DNA of 64,000 nt from Costus lasius (taxonomy: Eukaryota; Streptophyta; Magnoliopsida; Zingiberales; Costaceae): the NCBI GenBank assembly GCA_027563935.2, contig CM050449.1, positions 72,940,556-73,004,555 of the forward strand. The letters are read 5' to 3'. Each line of letters begins with the position of its first letter. Positions within the stretch are counted from its first letter, which is position 1. The position numbers were made by a program, and so were the translations under genes. The notes beneath the pieces are model-generated. The model was not told where the DNA came from. It worked only from the letters and a program-made list of their open reading frames with translations, and did no database searches. Below, piece by piece: positions 40,813 through 52,815 of the stretch.

Positions 40813-42733
40813 TGATGACTCTAAATTTCATAGTGTTTTTCATACTTATTTAGTAGTCTTTTGAACCATAATCTTACTCTCTTGCCTTATTTTTATACCT
40901 TTTTTACCAAAAACTTCAGAATCTACACAATCTTTGGATTTGACCAATTTCAGGTAAAAGGCCATCATTATCACTGGTTTTCGAGCAATATCAATGCATG
41001 AACGAGTTCTAAACATCAAGAGGAGTTTACACAACAAATTTCAAGTCGAAATGGACCTTCTAGAAGAAATACGGCACTACCGTATTTTTGGGCATGAATC
41101 ACACGGTACTGTATTTTGCATCAGACACTAACCAGAAGACTTGGGTGAAATACGGCACTACCATATGGAACTGCACGGTGCCATATTATTCAGCGTTTTC
41201 GACCAGAAAAGTTTGACAAGAATACGACACTGCCATATGAAGCTACACGGTACCGTATTTTCCATCAAATTTCAACCCGAGGACTTAGACAAGATACGAC
41301 ACTGCCATATGAAGTTACACGGTACCGTATTTTGTGGCAATTCTGACCATATGATTTTAGCAAAATACGGCACTGCCGTATAATTGGGCAACATGTATTT
41401 GCTGCCCAGAACTTACAGAAGGAAAATACGGCACTGTCGTAATCCAGATACAGTACCATATTTTGAAACCCAGAATTTCGAGTTTTTTGCCGCAAAATTA
41501 AAAACACGATTTCTCGAAACTTAGGGCACAAATTGAAGATCCGAAAAAAGGGGAAGATTCAGGATAAGAAGGCGGAGAGTTACAAACGAAGAATTTTCAC
41601 CGACGACTTAGGGAGAATTTGAAGAAATCGCCGCCGCGCTAGGGTTTGTCGCCGTTCGCTGCACAGACCATCTCCGGCCACGATTTTTGAAAGGAAGCTT
41701 CTCCTGAGGAAGAAGAACGCGCCACAGAAGTTTCAGAGTGAGAAGAGATCAATCGAAGGAGAAACAAAGCAAAAACACACTCGTGACATTGTTCATCGCG
41801 ACTGTGAAAGCAATTTCGGGTTGCAATTCTGTTGCAACCCTGTTTTGTAATTTTTACTGCTTCTTTACTGTCTCTAATCATTCAAAAACTATGCTTTGCT
41901 ATGAATCTTCCGTCATGCTAGCTTAATTTCCTCTTGGGACATGGGGGTGTTATTCTCTTGATATATCAATGACTAGATAACTTTTCTTACATCAATATAT
42001 TTTGCTATGGTTATTTTACTTAAGTGATTTATGCCTTTAATCATTTTTAGCATCATGCATTAACATGTTTTGGAGTTTTATGCTATGGACTGAGAAGATG
42101 ATATCATAGAACTTGGAACCCTATAATCTATAATAAGAACCCATCGCAAGAGATTGGTTGTGCTCTTATCTTTAGGTTTTAGAAGTTTATTTCTTGTTAA
42201 TGTTATGACCTAGAAATTATTATTGTTTCAAACATGAAAACATGCTAGAGATAGATGTTAGATTGTTAGAAAGCCTTAAGTAAAACCTGTGAAACTAAGG
42301 TGCGAGAGTGCTTTGTTTCGCTTGAGATCTTGGTATTGAGATGGAATGCACGAGAGTGATTCTTAATCTCTTTAACCAAAGTTCACTTATATTTAGCATT
42401 GAATTGATCTTACATGAGAGTGAGGATCGTTCTTTGCAAATTAACTGCACAAGAGTGAGTTAGTTTGTTTGTCAAGTGAATTATATCTTGACCATAACAA
42501 AAATAGATTGATGAATCTTTAATCATATCTAGTCATAAATATTAAGATGAATGAACCCCTAGTCCCGATTCTCTCATTCTGATTTTCTCCAATCACCGTT
42601 CGATTGCTATTTTCACGATTCTCGATTCGCTTAGCTAATGAAAACTCAATTGGTCAGTACTTAACAACGAGGTCTATGTGGTTCGATATCTTAAATATTA
42701 CTTCGAGTATCCGTGCACTTGTGGAGTACAACA
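40813..42733 (+). repeat. 3' LTR of element C (1921 bp, different subfamily from its 5' LTR)
   Basis: TGATGACTCTAAATTTCATA...AGTACAACA. Closest in the window to the solo LTR at 60516-62417 (same start and phrases such as TCTTTTGAACCATAATC). Palindromic array 41068-41463; hairpins about 42291-42466, where stem II is GAAT/ATTC instead of GGAT/ATCC and loops are GAGA. Confidence 0.88.
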
Positions 42734-42738
42734 ACCAC

Positions 42739-43416
42739 TACTAGAGTTCTGCCAAAGTGGAAGAAACACCTTCTTCAAAATGCACCACCACAAAGGGATG
42801 CACAGGAGATGAAGAAAAAAAAGCCTTGAAACTCTCCTTGTTCCCACAAATGAAGACTTGTCGCGTATGGGGAGAAGGGCAACAATCCATAAGCAATGGC
42901 AGCACAAATGATGATATGTGCCCCCTAGGTCTTCCTTATGTAACATTTCAGTCGCAGGTCCCACTGCTTAAGTCATGAATAAATATATTGTATTTATTCG
43001 TATTCATTAAATATAAATTTTTAATTATGAGCTTAAGCCATGGACCCCTCCAAATTATGCTAAAATAAGTCGTGAAGCCTTCGAATAAATTCGGTAACTT
43101 TTCATGTCACTTGACCTGTTGACTAGACCTAGTCAATAAGTCAACTAATTTCAAAGCATTATCCAATTCTATATAATCATTTCTTATCTCATCACATGCA
43201 TCTGTGATGCTTATGACTCCCAAATAGATTCGAATTATCCATAGATTTGATCTTAAGCTACCCGATCATCTTTAGGGACATCATTATATAAACATACATA
43301 TGTGCAGATGTATAAAAAAGCATGACAATGACAATGCCTAGATATCAATATAAAAAAAGGTCAGTATAGTACAAATGTTCATACCAGCAACTGGTTCTAC
43401 AGCATGTACACTAACA
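42739..43416 (-). repeat. copia-2 3' LTR, second segment
   Basis: Resumes after element C and one TSD copy. GGTCCCACTGCTTAAG, AGCCATGGACCCCTCCA and TCACTTGACCTGTTGACTAG match 54690-54860. Ends CACTAACA at 43416, next to ATCTCCCACTTGCAC, whose reverse complement is a typical copia polypurine tract. Confidence 0.8.
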
Positions 43417-43900
43417 ATCTCCCACTTGCACTAAGACTAGTTGTTGAGGAATCTTAACCGTTTGTCTCTAGTATGACCATCATGCTTTTGTTGCGCTAAA
43501 GCCTTGGTTAGTGTGTCTGGCAGATTGTTTTTAGTGTCAACTCTACATATCTTTACATCACCTCTGTTAATGATCTCTTAGATTAGTTGAAAGTGTCTGA
43601 GTATGTGCTTGGATCTTTGATGAGACTTTTGTTCCTTGGCTTATGTTATCGCACCATTATTATCATAGAAGAGCTTAATGGGATCCACACCACTAGGAAC
43701 CACTTGAAGTTTAGTGATGAACTTCTTGATCCAAACTACTTCTTGGCTGTCTTAGAAGTTGCAACATACTCTGTCTATGTCGTAAATCTGCTATAGTGGA
43801 ATGATTGAAGCATTTACAGCAAACAACACCACCATTCATGATTTGCACATACTTGCTAGCTTGGATGAGATTTAGGTGCCAAAACGTTCCATGTGATGCC
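43417..43900 (-). pseudogene. copia-2 RNase H remnant
   Basis: Read on the minus strand, scattered frames match the end of copia pol: QIMNGGVVCCKCFNHSTIAD, then a segment like the WIKKF..LGVVPSG region, then SHQRSKH-like and LTKALAQQKHDG. Stops and shifts throughout. It directly follows the polypurine tract and LTR in the expected order, so it is the 3' end of copia-2. Confidence 0.7.
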
Positions 43901-44670
43901 ATGATTTGAGAGAACAAATTAGTCAATCTTCGGTGATGGATAGCATTTTTTCCCTTCTTCGTTGGTGATTTCTTTAGCAATTGAGTTTAAAGTGTCTTCA
44001 TCTCCAAGTCTTCACTTGCATCTAGTTTGGAGTAAAACTTGACTATGGAGCTAGCTTGTGTGGAGTGAGCTAAGTCCTCATCTTTTGAGGAACTTGCCCA
44101 AAATATATTTAAGCAAGAAAATGCATAGTGTGCCCTAGCTCTATGATGATGCATGAGTTCTGTTTTGTTTTAGTGATTCAATATATACATGCTATAATAC
44201 ATAAACTACCGCCATATTTGGAATTACATACGTACCTATTATCCTGTATGCAAATATTTAATCTACAATGATGCATACAATGCATCAGAATCTCATAGAG
44301 GGTGCTCATACGAAATGGGGTATCCATGATTCCTCATGGATCTTCTTGGACTATGCCTTAGGCCTCAATGAGACTTGGACTGAACTAGGTTGCCTTTGAT
44401 CAAAATGGACTAAGCCATCTTGGGAATTACTGCCTCCTCTTTTGTTGAAAGCCTATATAGATTAAAAAAGGTTAGTTACTTCAGCTTGCTTTGGAGCATT
44501 CCTACTACCAATTATCTACTTCATCTACTATCTCCTTTAGTTAATATATAGTCTAATTTTTTCAAATCAAAATCAATCGATAGTGATTCATGTTTTTTTT
44601 TTTCTTTCTACTGCTAAAATCTATTCATCTATTGCTAGCCTAAAGAAAATATAGAACCAAGTTAACGGGT
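43901..44670. other. intergenic region downstream of PPR gene
   Basis: No gene or clear element seen. AT-rich; it holds the 3' side of the PPR gene (stop at 44671-44673). Confidence 0.5.
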
Positions 44671-46464
44671 TCACGTAAAATAATCTACTTTCATTTCCCT
44701 ATTCACTTGCTGCAACATATCATACAATTGTTCCGATTTCATGTTTACCCTCGCACTAGCCAAAAAAACATGAACGACCCCATCCACTTCAATTAGGCTG
44801 CATCCAGGGTTTTTCGTCATACCAAATCCCTCCATCATTCCCCTCATCTTGGTAACATCATCCCATCGGTTAGTCCAAGCAAACATGTTTGCAACGAGCA
44901 CATAAGCTCCACTAGATCTTGGCATCAAATCTACTATCTTCGATGATAGTTCTTTGTTGAGCATCTGATGTCGGCCATTCACCTGAAGCCCACCAAGTAA
45001 TGCCCCCCATACAAACTCATCAGGCTTGATCGGCATGGATTTGATAAGACCCCAGGCTTCCTCTATTAAATTCCCCCGGCTAAGGATATCAACAATACAG
45101 GTATAATGCTCAATCTTTGGTGTAATTCCGTAGTGTTGTTGCAACCGATTGAAAATGTCGCGTCCTTGCTCTACTAATCCTGCATGAGAACAAGCAGATA
45201 GCACAGCTACGATTGTGATATCACTTGGCCTGATCTCTAGTCCTTCCATCTCTCTGAAAGCTTCCAATGCCTCGAATGAATGACCGTGTACGGCGAACGC
45301 ATAGATTATTGAAGTCCAAGAGCAAACATCTCGCTTTGGCAATCCGTCAAACACAGACATAGAGCCTTGTAGCAAGCCACATTTGGCGTACATGTCGATA
45401 AGAGATGAGCCAAGAAAGTCATCCACCTCTATTTCCTTCCTCCTGATGTATTCATGAATCCACAAGCCCAGCTCAAGTGCACCTAAATGGGCGCAGGAGG
45501 AAAGGACACTGACGAGAGCAGACTGGTTAGGCCTTTGCCCATCGACCAGCATGTCCTTGAACAGATCGAGCGCGTCCATGAACCTTCCGCTCTGTGCGAA
45601 CCCCGATATTGCTGAGCTCCATGAAACGGCATTCTTCCGCGGAGCACGGGAAAGCAAATCTTGCGCGGCCATAACAGCTCCCGATCTGGCATGAGCTCCA
45701 ATCATCGTGTTCCACGAGACGATGTCCCTCTCTGGCATTTGGCTGAACAAACTAGATGCGCTATCCAATGAACCGAGTTTTGCGTAGCCTCCCAGGAGCG
45801 CGTTGTAGGTCGCAGCATTTCTGTGGGGCATCGCGTCGAACAGTTTGCGAGCGGACAAGAGATCGCCACATTTGACATACCCTCCGATCATTGAATTCCA
45901 CAAGACGACATCTCTTTCAGGGATTTCGTAGAACACTTGCTGAGCGGCGGCGATTTCATTGAACTCCGAATACATTCTTACCAAGCCGCTCCGGACATAG
46001 GGGTCAGAGTGGAATCCAAGGCGGAGGATGATCGCGTGGACAGATTCGCCGGCGGTGAGATCGACAGCGGAGGGGATAAGAGAGCAGGCTTTGAGGACGG
46101 AAGGGAAAGTGAAGCGGTCGGGAGGCACGCGCTCACGGATCATGCGGAGGTAAAGGAGGAGCGCACGTTCAGGGAGGCGCGCAGCCACGAGTCCCTGAAG
46201 CATAGAGTTGTAGGCGGCGCTGGAATGGACGGAGGCATGGGCGAACAGCAGAAAGGCAATATGGAGGTCGCCGATCGGGGAGGTGGCAGCGAAAGAAAGG
46301 AGGCGATCGAGGGCTGACTGGTAAGCAGTGGCTCCGGTGACGGTGATCTGGGCGAGGAACTGTTTAAGTTGGGACATAGAGAGGCAGTCGAGGTTGGAAA
46401 GCCAGTGGTGGAGGAATCGTGTTCCATGTCTCGCGGAGGAAGTAATTGACATCGACGAGCACAT
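44671..46464 (-). CDS. PLS-class pentatricopeptide-repeat protein with E/E+ region, no DYW
   Basis: A single exon of 597 residues, starting at ATG 46464 (MCSSMSITSSARHGTRFL); a second ATG lies 4 codons on. The N terminus is Ser/Arg-rich with few acids, as in organelle targeting peptides. About 12 PPR motifs from residue 90 on, with typical phrases VVLWNSMIGGYVKCGD, IVSWNTMIGAHARSGA, SSLIDMYAKCGLLQGS and TIVAVLSACSHAGLVEQG. It ends with an E/E+ region (FVWGALLGGLQVNGRH, NPGCSLIEVDGVVHVFLAS) and no DYW deaminase domain. Such proteins bind organelle RNA and usually guide C-to-U editing, recruiting a DYW partner. No breaks. It is the only intact host gene here, isolated among retroelements. Target RNA not predictable by eye. 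Confidence 0.93.
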   Translation of the reverse strand: MCSSMSITSSARHGTRFLHHWLSNLDCLSMSQLKQFLAQITVTGATAYQSALDRLLSFAATSPIGDLHIAFLLFAHASVHSSAAYNSMLQGLVAARLPERALLLYLRMIRERVPPDRFTFPSVLKACSLIPSAVDLTAGESVHAIILRLGFHSDPYVRSGLVRMYSEFNEIAAAQQVFYEIPERDVVLWNSMIGGYVKCGDLLSARKLFDAMPHRNAATYNALLGGYAKLGSLDSASSLFSQMPERDIVSWNTMIGAHARSGAVMAAQDLLSRAPRKNAVSWSSAISGFAQSGRFMDALDLFKDMLVDGQRPNQSALVSVLSSCAHLGALELGLWIHEYIRRKEIEVDDFLGSSLIDMYAKCGLLQGSMSVFDGLPKRDVCSWTSIIYAFAVHGHSFEALEAFREMEGLEIRPSDITIVAVLSACSHAGLVEQGRDIFNRLQQHYGITPKIEHYTCIVDILSRGNLIEEAWGLIKSMPIKPDEFVWGALLGGLQVNGRHQMLNKELSSKIVDLMPRSSGAYVLVANMFAWTNRWDDVTKMRGMMEGFGMTKNPGCSLIEVDGVVHVFLASARVNMKSEQLYDMLQQVNREMKVDYFT

Positions 46465-47329
46465 ATGCAATTTCCTGATGCGAAACTATTTCAAATGGAA
46501 AAAAAAAAAGCGAAAACCTCCAAAAAAAAACTTTCACACCGCCTCGTACTCTTTGAGAGTTACAATTACCTCCCTTGTACACCATTCAAATTTAGCATAT
46601 CTGGTAGGAATTTAAAATTAGCAGCGAGGTTGGAAAAAATGGCTTGGGTGCGCTTAGAAAATCTAGTCGTCCACGGATCTCAAAAGTAGTTGGCTGCCAT
46701 GCATATCTTGATACCCGAAATCACCGTTTCGGCACTGTGCCTAGCGATTACCGTCGTCCTCCTCCTCCCATAAACAGCTATTACCGTCACCCATCCATCG
46801 TCCATTACCTCTTTCTCCTTAACCCTGGTTAACGAGTTAGGGTTTACCGCTTTCGAAACCAAAAACCCGAGCCCACACCGTTTCGTCTTCCAAATCATCC
46901 CGAGCCCGTGTCATTTCGTCTTCGTGCACTAGCACCAGCGATTTTTTGTCTCCGTCTTTATCTATGACCAAGTCTCTCTTGTTCGTACTCTTTTCCCTCC
47001 GGCGAATGCTCATCGAGCATCCCAACTCTCATTCGACCTATAAGGCTTTCGTTCGTACTTATTAGGTATACTTTATTCATCATTTCTTCTTTTCTCTTCT
47101 TTGCTTTCTAAGTACTATCGTTTGCAGCTTAGATTTTTCATTACTGACAACTATCGTTGTATTCGAAGCTCACACCGTTTAGTCTTCATGCCCTAGCTCT
47201 GACGATTCTTCTCACTGACCTTGTCTATGCTAAGTCTGGCAAGGTTTGCTTTTTCCAATTATTTCTACAGCAATGAGTATGCTTTATTCATCATTTCTTC
47301 TCCTCTCTCTATTTATAATTGATAGATGA
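46465..47329. other. upstream region of the PPR gene
   Basis: No ORF with recognisable content. Contains an A run (46500-46528), a short direct repeat (CGAGCCCACACCGTTTCGTC at about 46869 and a variant near 46900) and two copies of TTTATTCATCATTTCTTCT (about 47071 and 47283). Likely promoter and 5'UTR of the PPR gene. Confidence 0.45.
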
Positions 47330-47880
47330 CATTTTATAGTCGATATAAGGTTTTTCTATAGTTGATATCAACCATATTATAGCTGATATCAATCATATAG
47401 TTGCCAGACGACCTTTTAGTCGATACAGGGTTTTTCATAGTTGATGTCAACCATATTATAGTTGATTTCAATGATGATATAGTTGATATTAACCATATAG
47501 TTGCTAGACGACCTTTCAGTCAATATAGGATTTTTTATACTTAATATCAACCATATTATTATTGATATCAATAATGATATAGCTAATATCAACTATATAC
47601 AACCCATACGACCTTTATAGACAATATAGAGTTTTTTTATACTTGATAGCAACTATATTATAGTTGATATCAACCATATTATAGCTAATATCAACTATAT
47701 ACAAACCCAAATGACTTTTACAATCGATATAGGGTTTTTTTTATACTTGATAGCAACCACATTATAGTTGATATCAACGATGAGATAGCTAATATCTACT
47801 ATATACAACCCAGACGACCTTTTACCAGCGATATAGGGTTGTTTATAGTTAATATCAACCATATTATATAGTTGATTGAC
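47330..47880. repeat. AT-rich minisatellite, about six units of 80-105 bp
   Basis: Units share TCGATATAGGGTTTTT, ATAGTTGATATCAACCATAT and ATATAGTTGCTAGACGACC, drifting along the array. Each unit holds several GATATCAA/TTGATATC-like inverted words. Confidence 0.88.
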
Positions 47881-49220
47881 TGTTCTCATCTTCTGCTAGA
47901 TTTTTGACAGACTTGTCATAATTAAAGAATTAGAAAAATGAGTAGCTCTAGTTTAGCCAATAGTGGTAAATATGAGTTGTTGTCGTGTATCCTGATAAAA
48001 GGGAGAAAGAAAGTAAAGGAAAGGAAGCGGCTGAACTTTAATAGCTACTCTATGTCAAGATCCATAGCTACATGAAAGAAATATCTGAGGGCAATAATTT
48101 AATTGAGATGTTGGCCTGGACCTCTCTCTTATTTAGGCGAGGAAGATAAAGTACCTGTTTCACCATTCACCAATTGAACCAGTTTCAGTCCGTTCCTTGG
48201 CATTCCCCCCAGCTAATGGAATGGTAGCTGCCAGTGGAGCAGTAGTAGCCCTTTTATGAGGAGTTCTTTTACATGCGAGCTAGTTCCAAGAGATCTTTTA
48301 CATGCGAGCTAGTTCCAAGAGAGTAGAAATAGTTGTTTAAGTACCTGCTTTCATAGCAGCCTCCGCTGCAGTCTCTTTTCCAGCTGTCCCATTTGATGTT
48401 CTTTTTCAGGAGCCCTCTTTGGCCATTTTTTACAACGTCCGACCATAGCTTTGGATATATTAGGCAACGAGTATTTGAGAGAAAACTGGAATGAGCAAAG
48501 GAAAGGATTCTTCATTAATGGAATTTTAGTATAATTCAACATTAAGGATGTGGTAGTCATCATAGGGCTATCCGGTGTTGGAGAGCTTGTTAAATTTGAT
48601 AATAAAAGTTTAGGTACAACATTCTACAACGAGTAATTTATGGGCTTATTAATAACAAGGCGAGTACTTGAGAGGAAGCTTAAGGGCCTGGTATGAGAGA
48701 ACGGTGAAATTTTAGATGAAGAGGAAATTCTAAAACATAGTTTTTTGTATATATTTTACACATTCTTATTATGTGGTGGTAGCTACACCCTAGATTCTTT
48801 ATTCATTAATTATGTGGAAGACTTGACAAAGCTCCTCACATATAATTGGACTAAGGCTGTACATAGATACCTTATAGAAGATATGTCAAGAAGCCTAAAA
48901 AATAAAAAGTCTATGCAATTCTCAGGGAGAGACATCCTACTTAATGTAAGTATCTCTTAGATCCTACTATGTATAATGAATGTCATAATATCTATCTAGC
49001 TGATAACTCATTTATTTACATGTGTGGTTATATGAGCACTACCAATTATTTTCCGATGTGAAGGTTGAGGGTGCGTATCCTCACCTATTTCGGTGGCCCG
49101 ATGTCAAGTTTAGAAGAAAAAAATATATTTTTTTAATTTATTCAAATATGTGAATAACTAAATGGTATGTATCGTAGCTTGTGTCCTTCTCATTAAGTCC
49201 CTTATTTAAATGTCTAATTA
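47881..49220 (+). pseudogene. weak remnant of a plant gene or mobile-element ORF
   Basis: Short open stretches only. 48745-48960 reads YTFLLCGGSYTLDSLFINYV, EDLTKLLTYNWTKAVHRYL and SGRDILLNV, which recalls the plant family often found fused to transposon-derived proteases or mobile domains (a leucine-rich line followed by a short NW motif). That likeness is from memory and weak. Surrounding sequence has stops in all frames. Confidence 0.3.
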
Positions 49221-49688
49221 AGATTTAATAGGTGTGAGCAAATTATTTTTGAGATTGATTCAAAAGCTGATGAGCAAGGATCATCGGGCAATAAGTTGTT
49301 AGACAAAGAAGAAGATATATGAAATGCAGATACACAGATAGTTGGATTTAATGAGCTTGTAGATAGACGAGCATGCATACAAGATATATGTACAACTATA
49401 GGAATAGAAAGGCTAAACAATGATTTAGTCATGGTAACTAAGGAGAGAGATGAGGTTCTCAACAGATTCTTTAATTTTGATTTGTCTGAAGAGAATAATT
49501 AGCTGAAAGCTACGCTGGATGAATTCGTGAGAAAAATAAACAGACTTGTTCAAGAACAAATGGATGCGCAAAAAGCCTTCAAGTCTCAAGCTGAATATTT
49601 TGAGTCTACAATAAAGGGGCTGAACGATGAGAAACAAAACGACATACTAGCTTCAAAAGCTCAAGTTAAAGAGTATGCAACCAAATAG
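49221..49688 (+). pseudogene. remnant of a coiled-coil protein ORF
   Basis: One frame reads coherent helical sequence across two stops: FEIDSKADEQGSSGNKLLD, VGFNELVDRRACIQDICTTI, VMVTKERDEVLNRFFNFDL, LKATLDEFVRKINRLVQEQ, KAFKSQAEYFESTIKGLNDE and ASKAQVKEYATK. Heptad-like spacing of Leu/Ile suggests a coiled coil. The family is not recognised. It follows the 48745-48960 remnant on the same strand and may be the same dead gene. Confidence 0.45.
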
Positions 49689-49689
49689 G

Positions 49690-50236
49690 GGCGCCATGGA
49701 CGTCAAGCTTCCTCGTAAGGAAAGGGCAAATTCTCAATTGGCTCATTGAACCTCTTATATGGTTTATGATATACCCAATGACAACCACTATGACTCCCCT
49801 GCTACGGCAGAGCGTTAGGTTGTATCAAAGTACACCACTTGCCATATCATAATGATAAACCATTATGACCTCAAGTCGAGGGCAAGTGTACCTTTATCAC
49901 TATGATACTTGACCTGTGACACCTAGTCAAATCTTCACGGCAAGTCAGTCTAGTATGTTTGTCTTGATATACTCATATACCTACATTAGCAACCCGTGCT
50001 CAACCAGCGCATATGCCGGTCTCAAGTGCATCATAGATGTCCCTTATCCACTATGATACTTGACCGGGGACAATCTTTTTAGACTAGATAAAATCTATCT
50101 CTAGAGACATTGTATATGCAAATGTACATATGACGCATATGTAACAAATGCACAACAATGACAATATTAGGATATATGTCACAAATGAATGTGACACACA
50201 TCGGACTAGCCGTAGGTCCTAGGGCATATACACCAA
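49690..50236 (-). repeat. copia LTR fragment (copia-3 family)
   Basis: GTAGGTCCTAGGGCATATACACCA at the right edge is the reverse complement of the LTR start at 55137 (TGTTGGTATATATGCCCTAG), and TTGGCTCATTGAACCTC matches 29519. Both ends are degraded. Confidence 0.65.
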
Positions 50237-52412
50237 AAGTTGGCACCTTGGCTTGATTTGGAAGTGGGAGTTGAATTGAATGCATGCATCCCTATCTTGA
50301 AGTCTTTAGTTGAAGTGGTTGAAGTGCTGATTTCCAATTTTGGAGCTTCTTTTGTTGAGGGGCTTGAGCTAAACTTCTTAGTGTTGCCTAGAGCTGAGTT
50401 GTACTTGCCATATTAGCTGTAAATGTAAATGCACTACCCTAGTATACAATGCACAACCAATCATGGGAAACTACATGATAATCTTGAAAGTAAAGATGCC
50501 TAACTGATGGAGGCAGTAGGCCTGCTCTGAGGAGACATGGTTGGACTCAGAGGAAACCTCCTCAACATGGGTTCTCTTAGAGCCCAGCTTTACCTTTAAT
50601 GTCTTGCACTGCATTCCATGGCATTTAAGTTAGTTTTATTCCAAAATAAACCATGCATCATGTAGTCATATATGACAAGTCCAAATGTAGTAGGTTGTGC
50701 ATTATACCCCATGAAACCCCTTTATGTACACTTGCATCATGGTAAACTAGTGCATCCTTGCATTGGTTACATTTTTGGCAAGTCATTCAAGCTAAAGGTC
50801 AACTCAAGCTTCACTCCAAGGTCAGCTCAAGCCCCACTCCAACTAGCTCAACTCAAGAAAGGAAAGAAGGCTTCAACTCCAAGTTCAATTCAAGGCCTTG
50901 ATATGCTCACTTGCCAACTAAATTTCCACATTTGTTGGACGCCTTCCCCTTTGAACCAACGGCCACCTCAGCCATCCAATGATGGATATGTGCCAATACA
51001 TCAACCAAGCGAAGAAAGAATTTGAAATCAACATCAATCAAGATCCAAAATCAGAGGAGAAGATACCATCTTAGCTTGCTGCCCAAACTCACATGGATGT
51101 TTTTCAAGATTCAAAGCATCCTAGATGCGCTAGCAAGAAGCAAGGGAAAGAGTCCCTCGCCAACACAAGGAGCAATGAAAGACACCCCCTTGCCAGCCCA
51201 CCACATTCAAATACATACCAAAGGAGGATCACCAAGTTAGGAAAGCTTTCAAATAGGATTTGCACCAGCCCCTTGTATTCAAAATTTGAAAATTCTCTCC
51301 ATCTTTGTAAAGGGCGCAAGGAAGCAAATGACTATCCTGCCCTAGCTTCCCCCTCACCTATAAGATGTAGCCCCTTTCATGTACTTCTTCGTTGTTGAAT
51401 GATATTGTTGAGTAGTTGCCTAGGAAGGTGCTTGTGTCACCTTTAGTGCTTGTGTCACTCTTTGATCTCCCATGGGCTGAGCCCCTCTTCTTCTTCTTCT
51501 TCTTTTTCTTCTTCTTCTTTTTCTTCTTCTTCTTCTTCTTCTCCTCCACCGAAAACCTAGAAGGATTTCTCCTATCTTCATGTGCGCAACACAAGGGACT
51601 CCTTTCATCCTCGGTTTGGAGCATGACAAGAAGTGGAAGCCTTTCCACTTTCGACATCATGAAGAACTCATCACTTTCGGCTAAGTCTTTCTCCCTCAAG
51701 TCTTGTTTTGATCCAAGAACATCTTCCTACAATAAATCTTAATTTGTTTGAACTTGAAGCTTGCGCAAGGAGTGGCACATCCCTCCTTTCCTTCTCCCCC
51801 CTCTCTCTTTAGTTAATTTAGGATTAGCAAGGCAATTTGTGAGGATTAACCTCCCCCTTGATCTTTTAATTTGTACTAAAATCTGTGACATGTATGGATC
51901 TAATTGTGAATGCTTGTAAGCTCCACCTCTACACCTTCCATCATAGTGGACCGGTGAAGATTCGGAAGCACAGTTCTTTAATTCTCAAGAACTTCACTGT
52001 AAGTTTATTTCCTGCATTTACAGCTTTCATTAGTGTAATTTCAGTTTTATCCTTTACTATTAAAACAACAAAAAATTAATTTCAAAATTTGTTAGTGAAA
52101 ATTGATTTTCCTTATTATCTATTTATTTATCAAATCCAATTTGCAAACTCGTTGTTTGAATGTGCTTACACCGATCACCTACATCACTACCCTACTAATG
52201 CATCCAATTGCAAATAAGGAAAGTACAAAGGGTGGCCTAGGATGGAAAGCCATTTTGGGAGGGCTTCCTCCTAGTCCTATGTGATCTTCGTGGAGCAGGG
52301 TTTGGCCCTCCATCAATTCTCCCCGGGTGGGGAGAAATCTCCTTTGGAGAAATATCCTTGTACCCTTGGAGTAGATCTAGAACAACCATGGTGAGCTCTT
52401 CCTCGGGTAGCC
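50237..52412 (+). repeat. unclassified LTR-like or intergenic region
   Basis: No coding domain. Features suggest a retrotransposon LTR on the plus strand: a TATAAG at 51359 after a pyrimidine-rich block, followed about 120 bp later by the CTT tract and then a transcript-leader-like stretch to about 52080. No clean TG..CA ends or TSD found. Long frames across 51358-51742 come from the CTT repeat, not from a gene. Confidence 0.35.
51486..51546. repeat. (CTT)n microsatellite
   Basis: Imperfect CTT/CTTTTT repeat of about 60 bp. It opens long artificial frames on both strands. Confidence 0.95.
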
Positions 52413-52815
52413 TATTGGGAAACCCTGGGCTAATTTAAAATAGAAATAAGAGTGGAAGCATTGGCCCGAAATAAATTTCCCAAGAAAACAAGGATCTTTC
52501 TTACCAGTGAACCACCAGATGTGTTTAGAGTGGTACCTTATGAGATTTTGGAGCTGATGACATAGACACACAAGGGATTGTCCTGTATAATAATGCACAC
52601 ACGGGCTTCTCGAGACCTCTCAAGCTCCATGCCTAGTGCTAGCCTTTAAAGGTGAGATCCATGCCTTTAGATGCTTTTACTTGTCAACTTGCACAACTTT
52701 TGATGAAAATGTGCCAAGGTGAGGAAGAAGGGAGTCTTTGGCCTCAACGAGTGTGAAGCACTCCCACATCTGCCTAAAGAAGATAAGGTAAGGCGCTAAG
52801 AAAAGAGGAGATCTT
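52413..52815 (-). repeat. copia-2 LTR copy, first segment
   Basis: TATTGGGAAACCCTGGGCTA and following sequence match 29709-30056 and 62668 onward. It is interrupted at 52816 by an Athila LTR; the continuation is at 54528-55136. Confidence 0.75.

Larger units (their letters stand above)
30057..42733 (+). mobile_element. Athila-like element C, all domains present but decayed, TSD ACCAC
   Basis: 12,677 bp flanked by ACCAC at 30052-30056 and 42734-42738. The copia-2 LTR reads on across the site. Order: 5' LTR, doubled PBS, gag, protease, RT/RNase H, integrase, palindromic array, env-position ORF, 3' noncoding, 3' LTR. Many in-frame stops and a deletion in RNase H make it inactive. The two LTRs belong to clearly different subfamilies, which is odd for a single insertion. 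Confidence 0.9.

Noticed and set aside
45937..46317. 126-codon plus-strand frame
   Set aside because: Antisense shadow of the PPR gene.
51358..51742. Long frames on both strands (about 110 codons)
   Set aside because: Produced by the CTT microsatellite.
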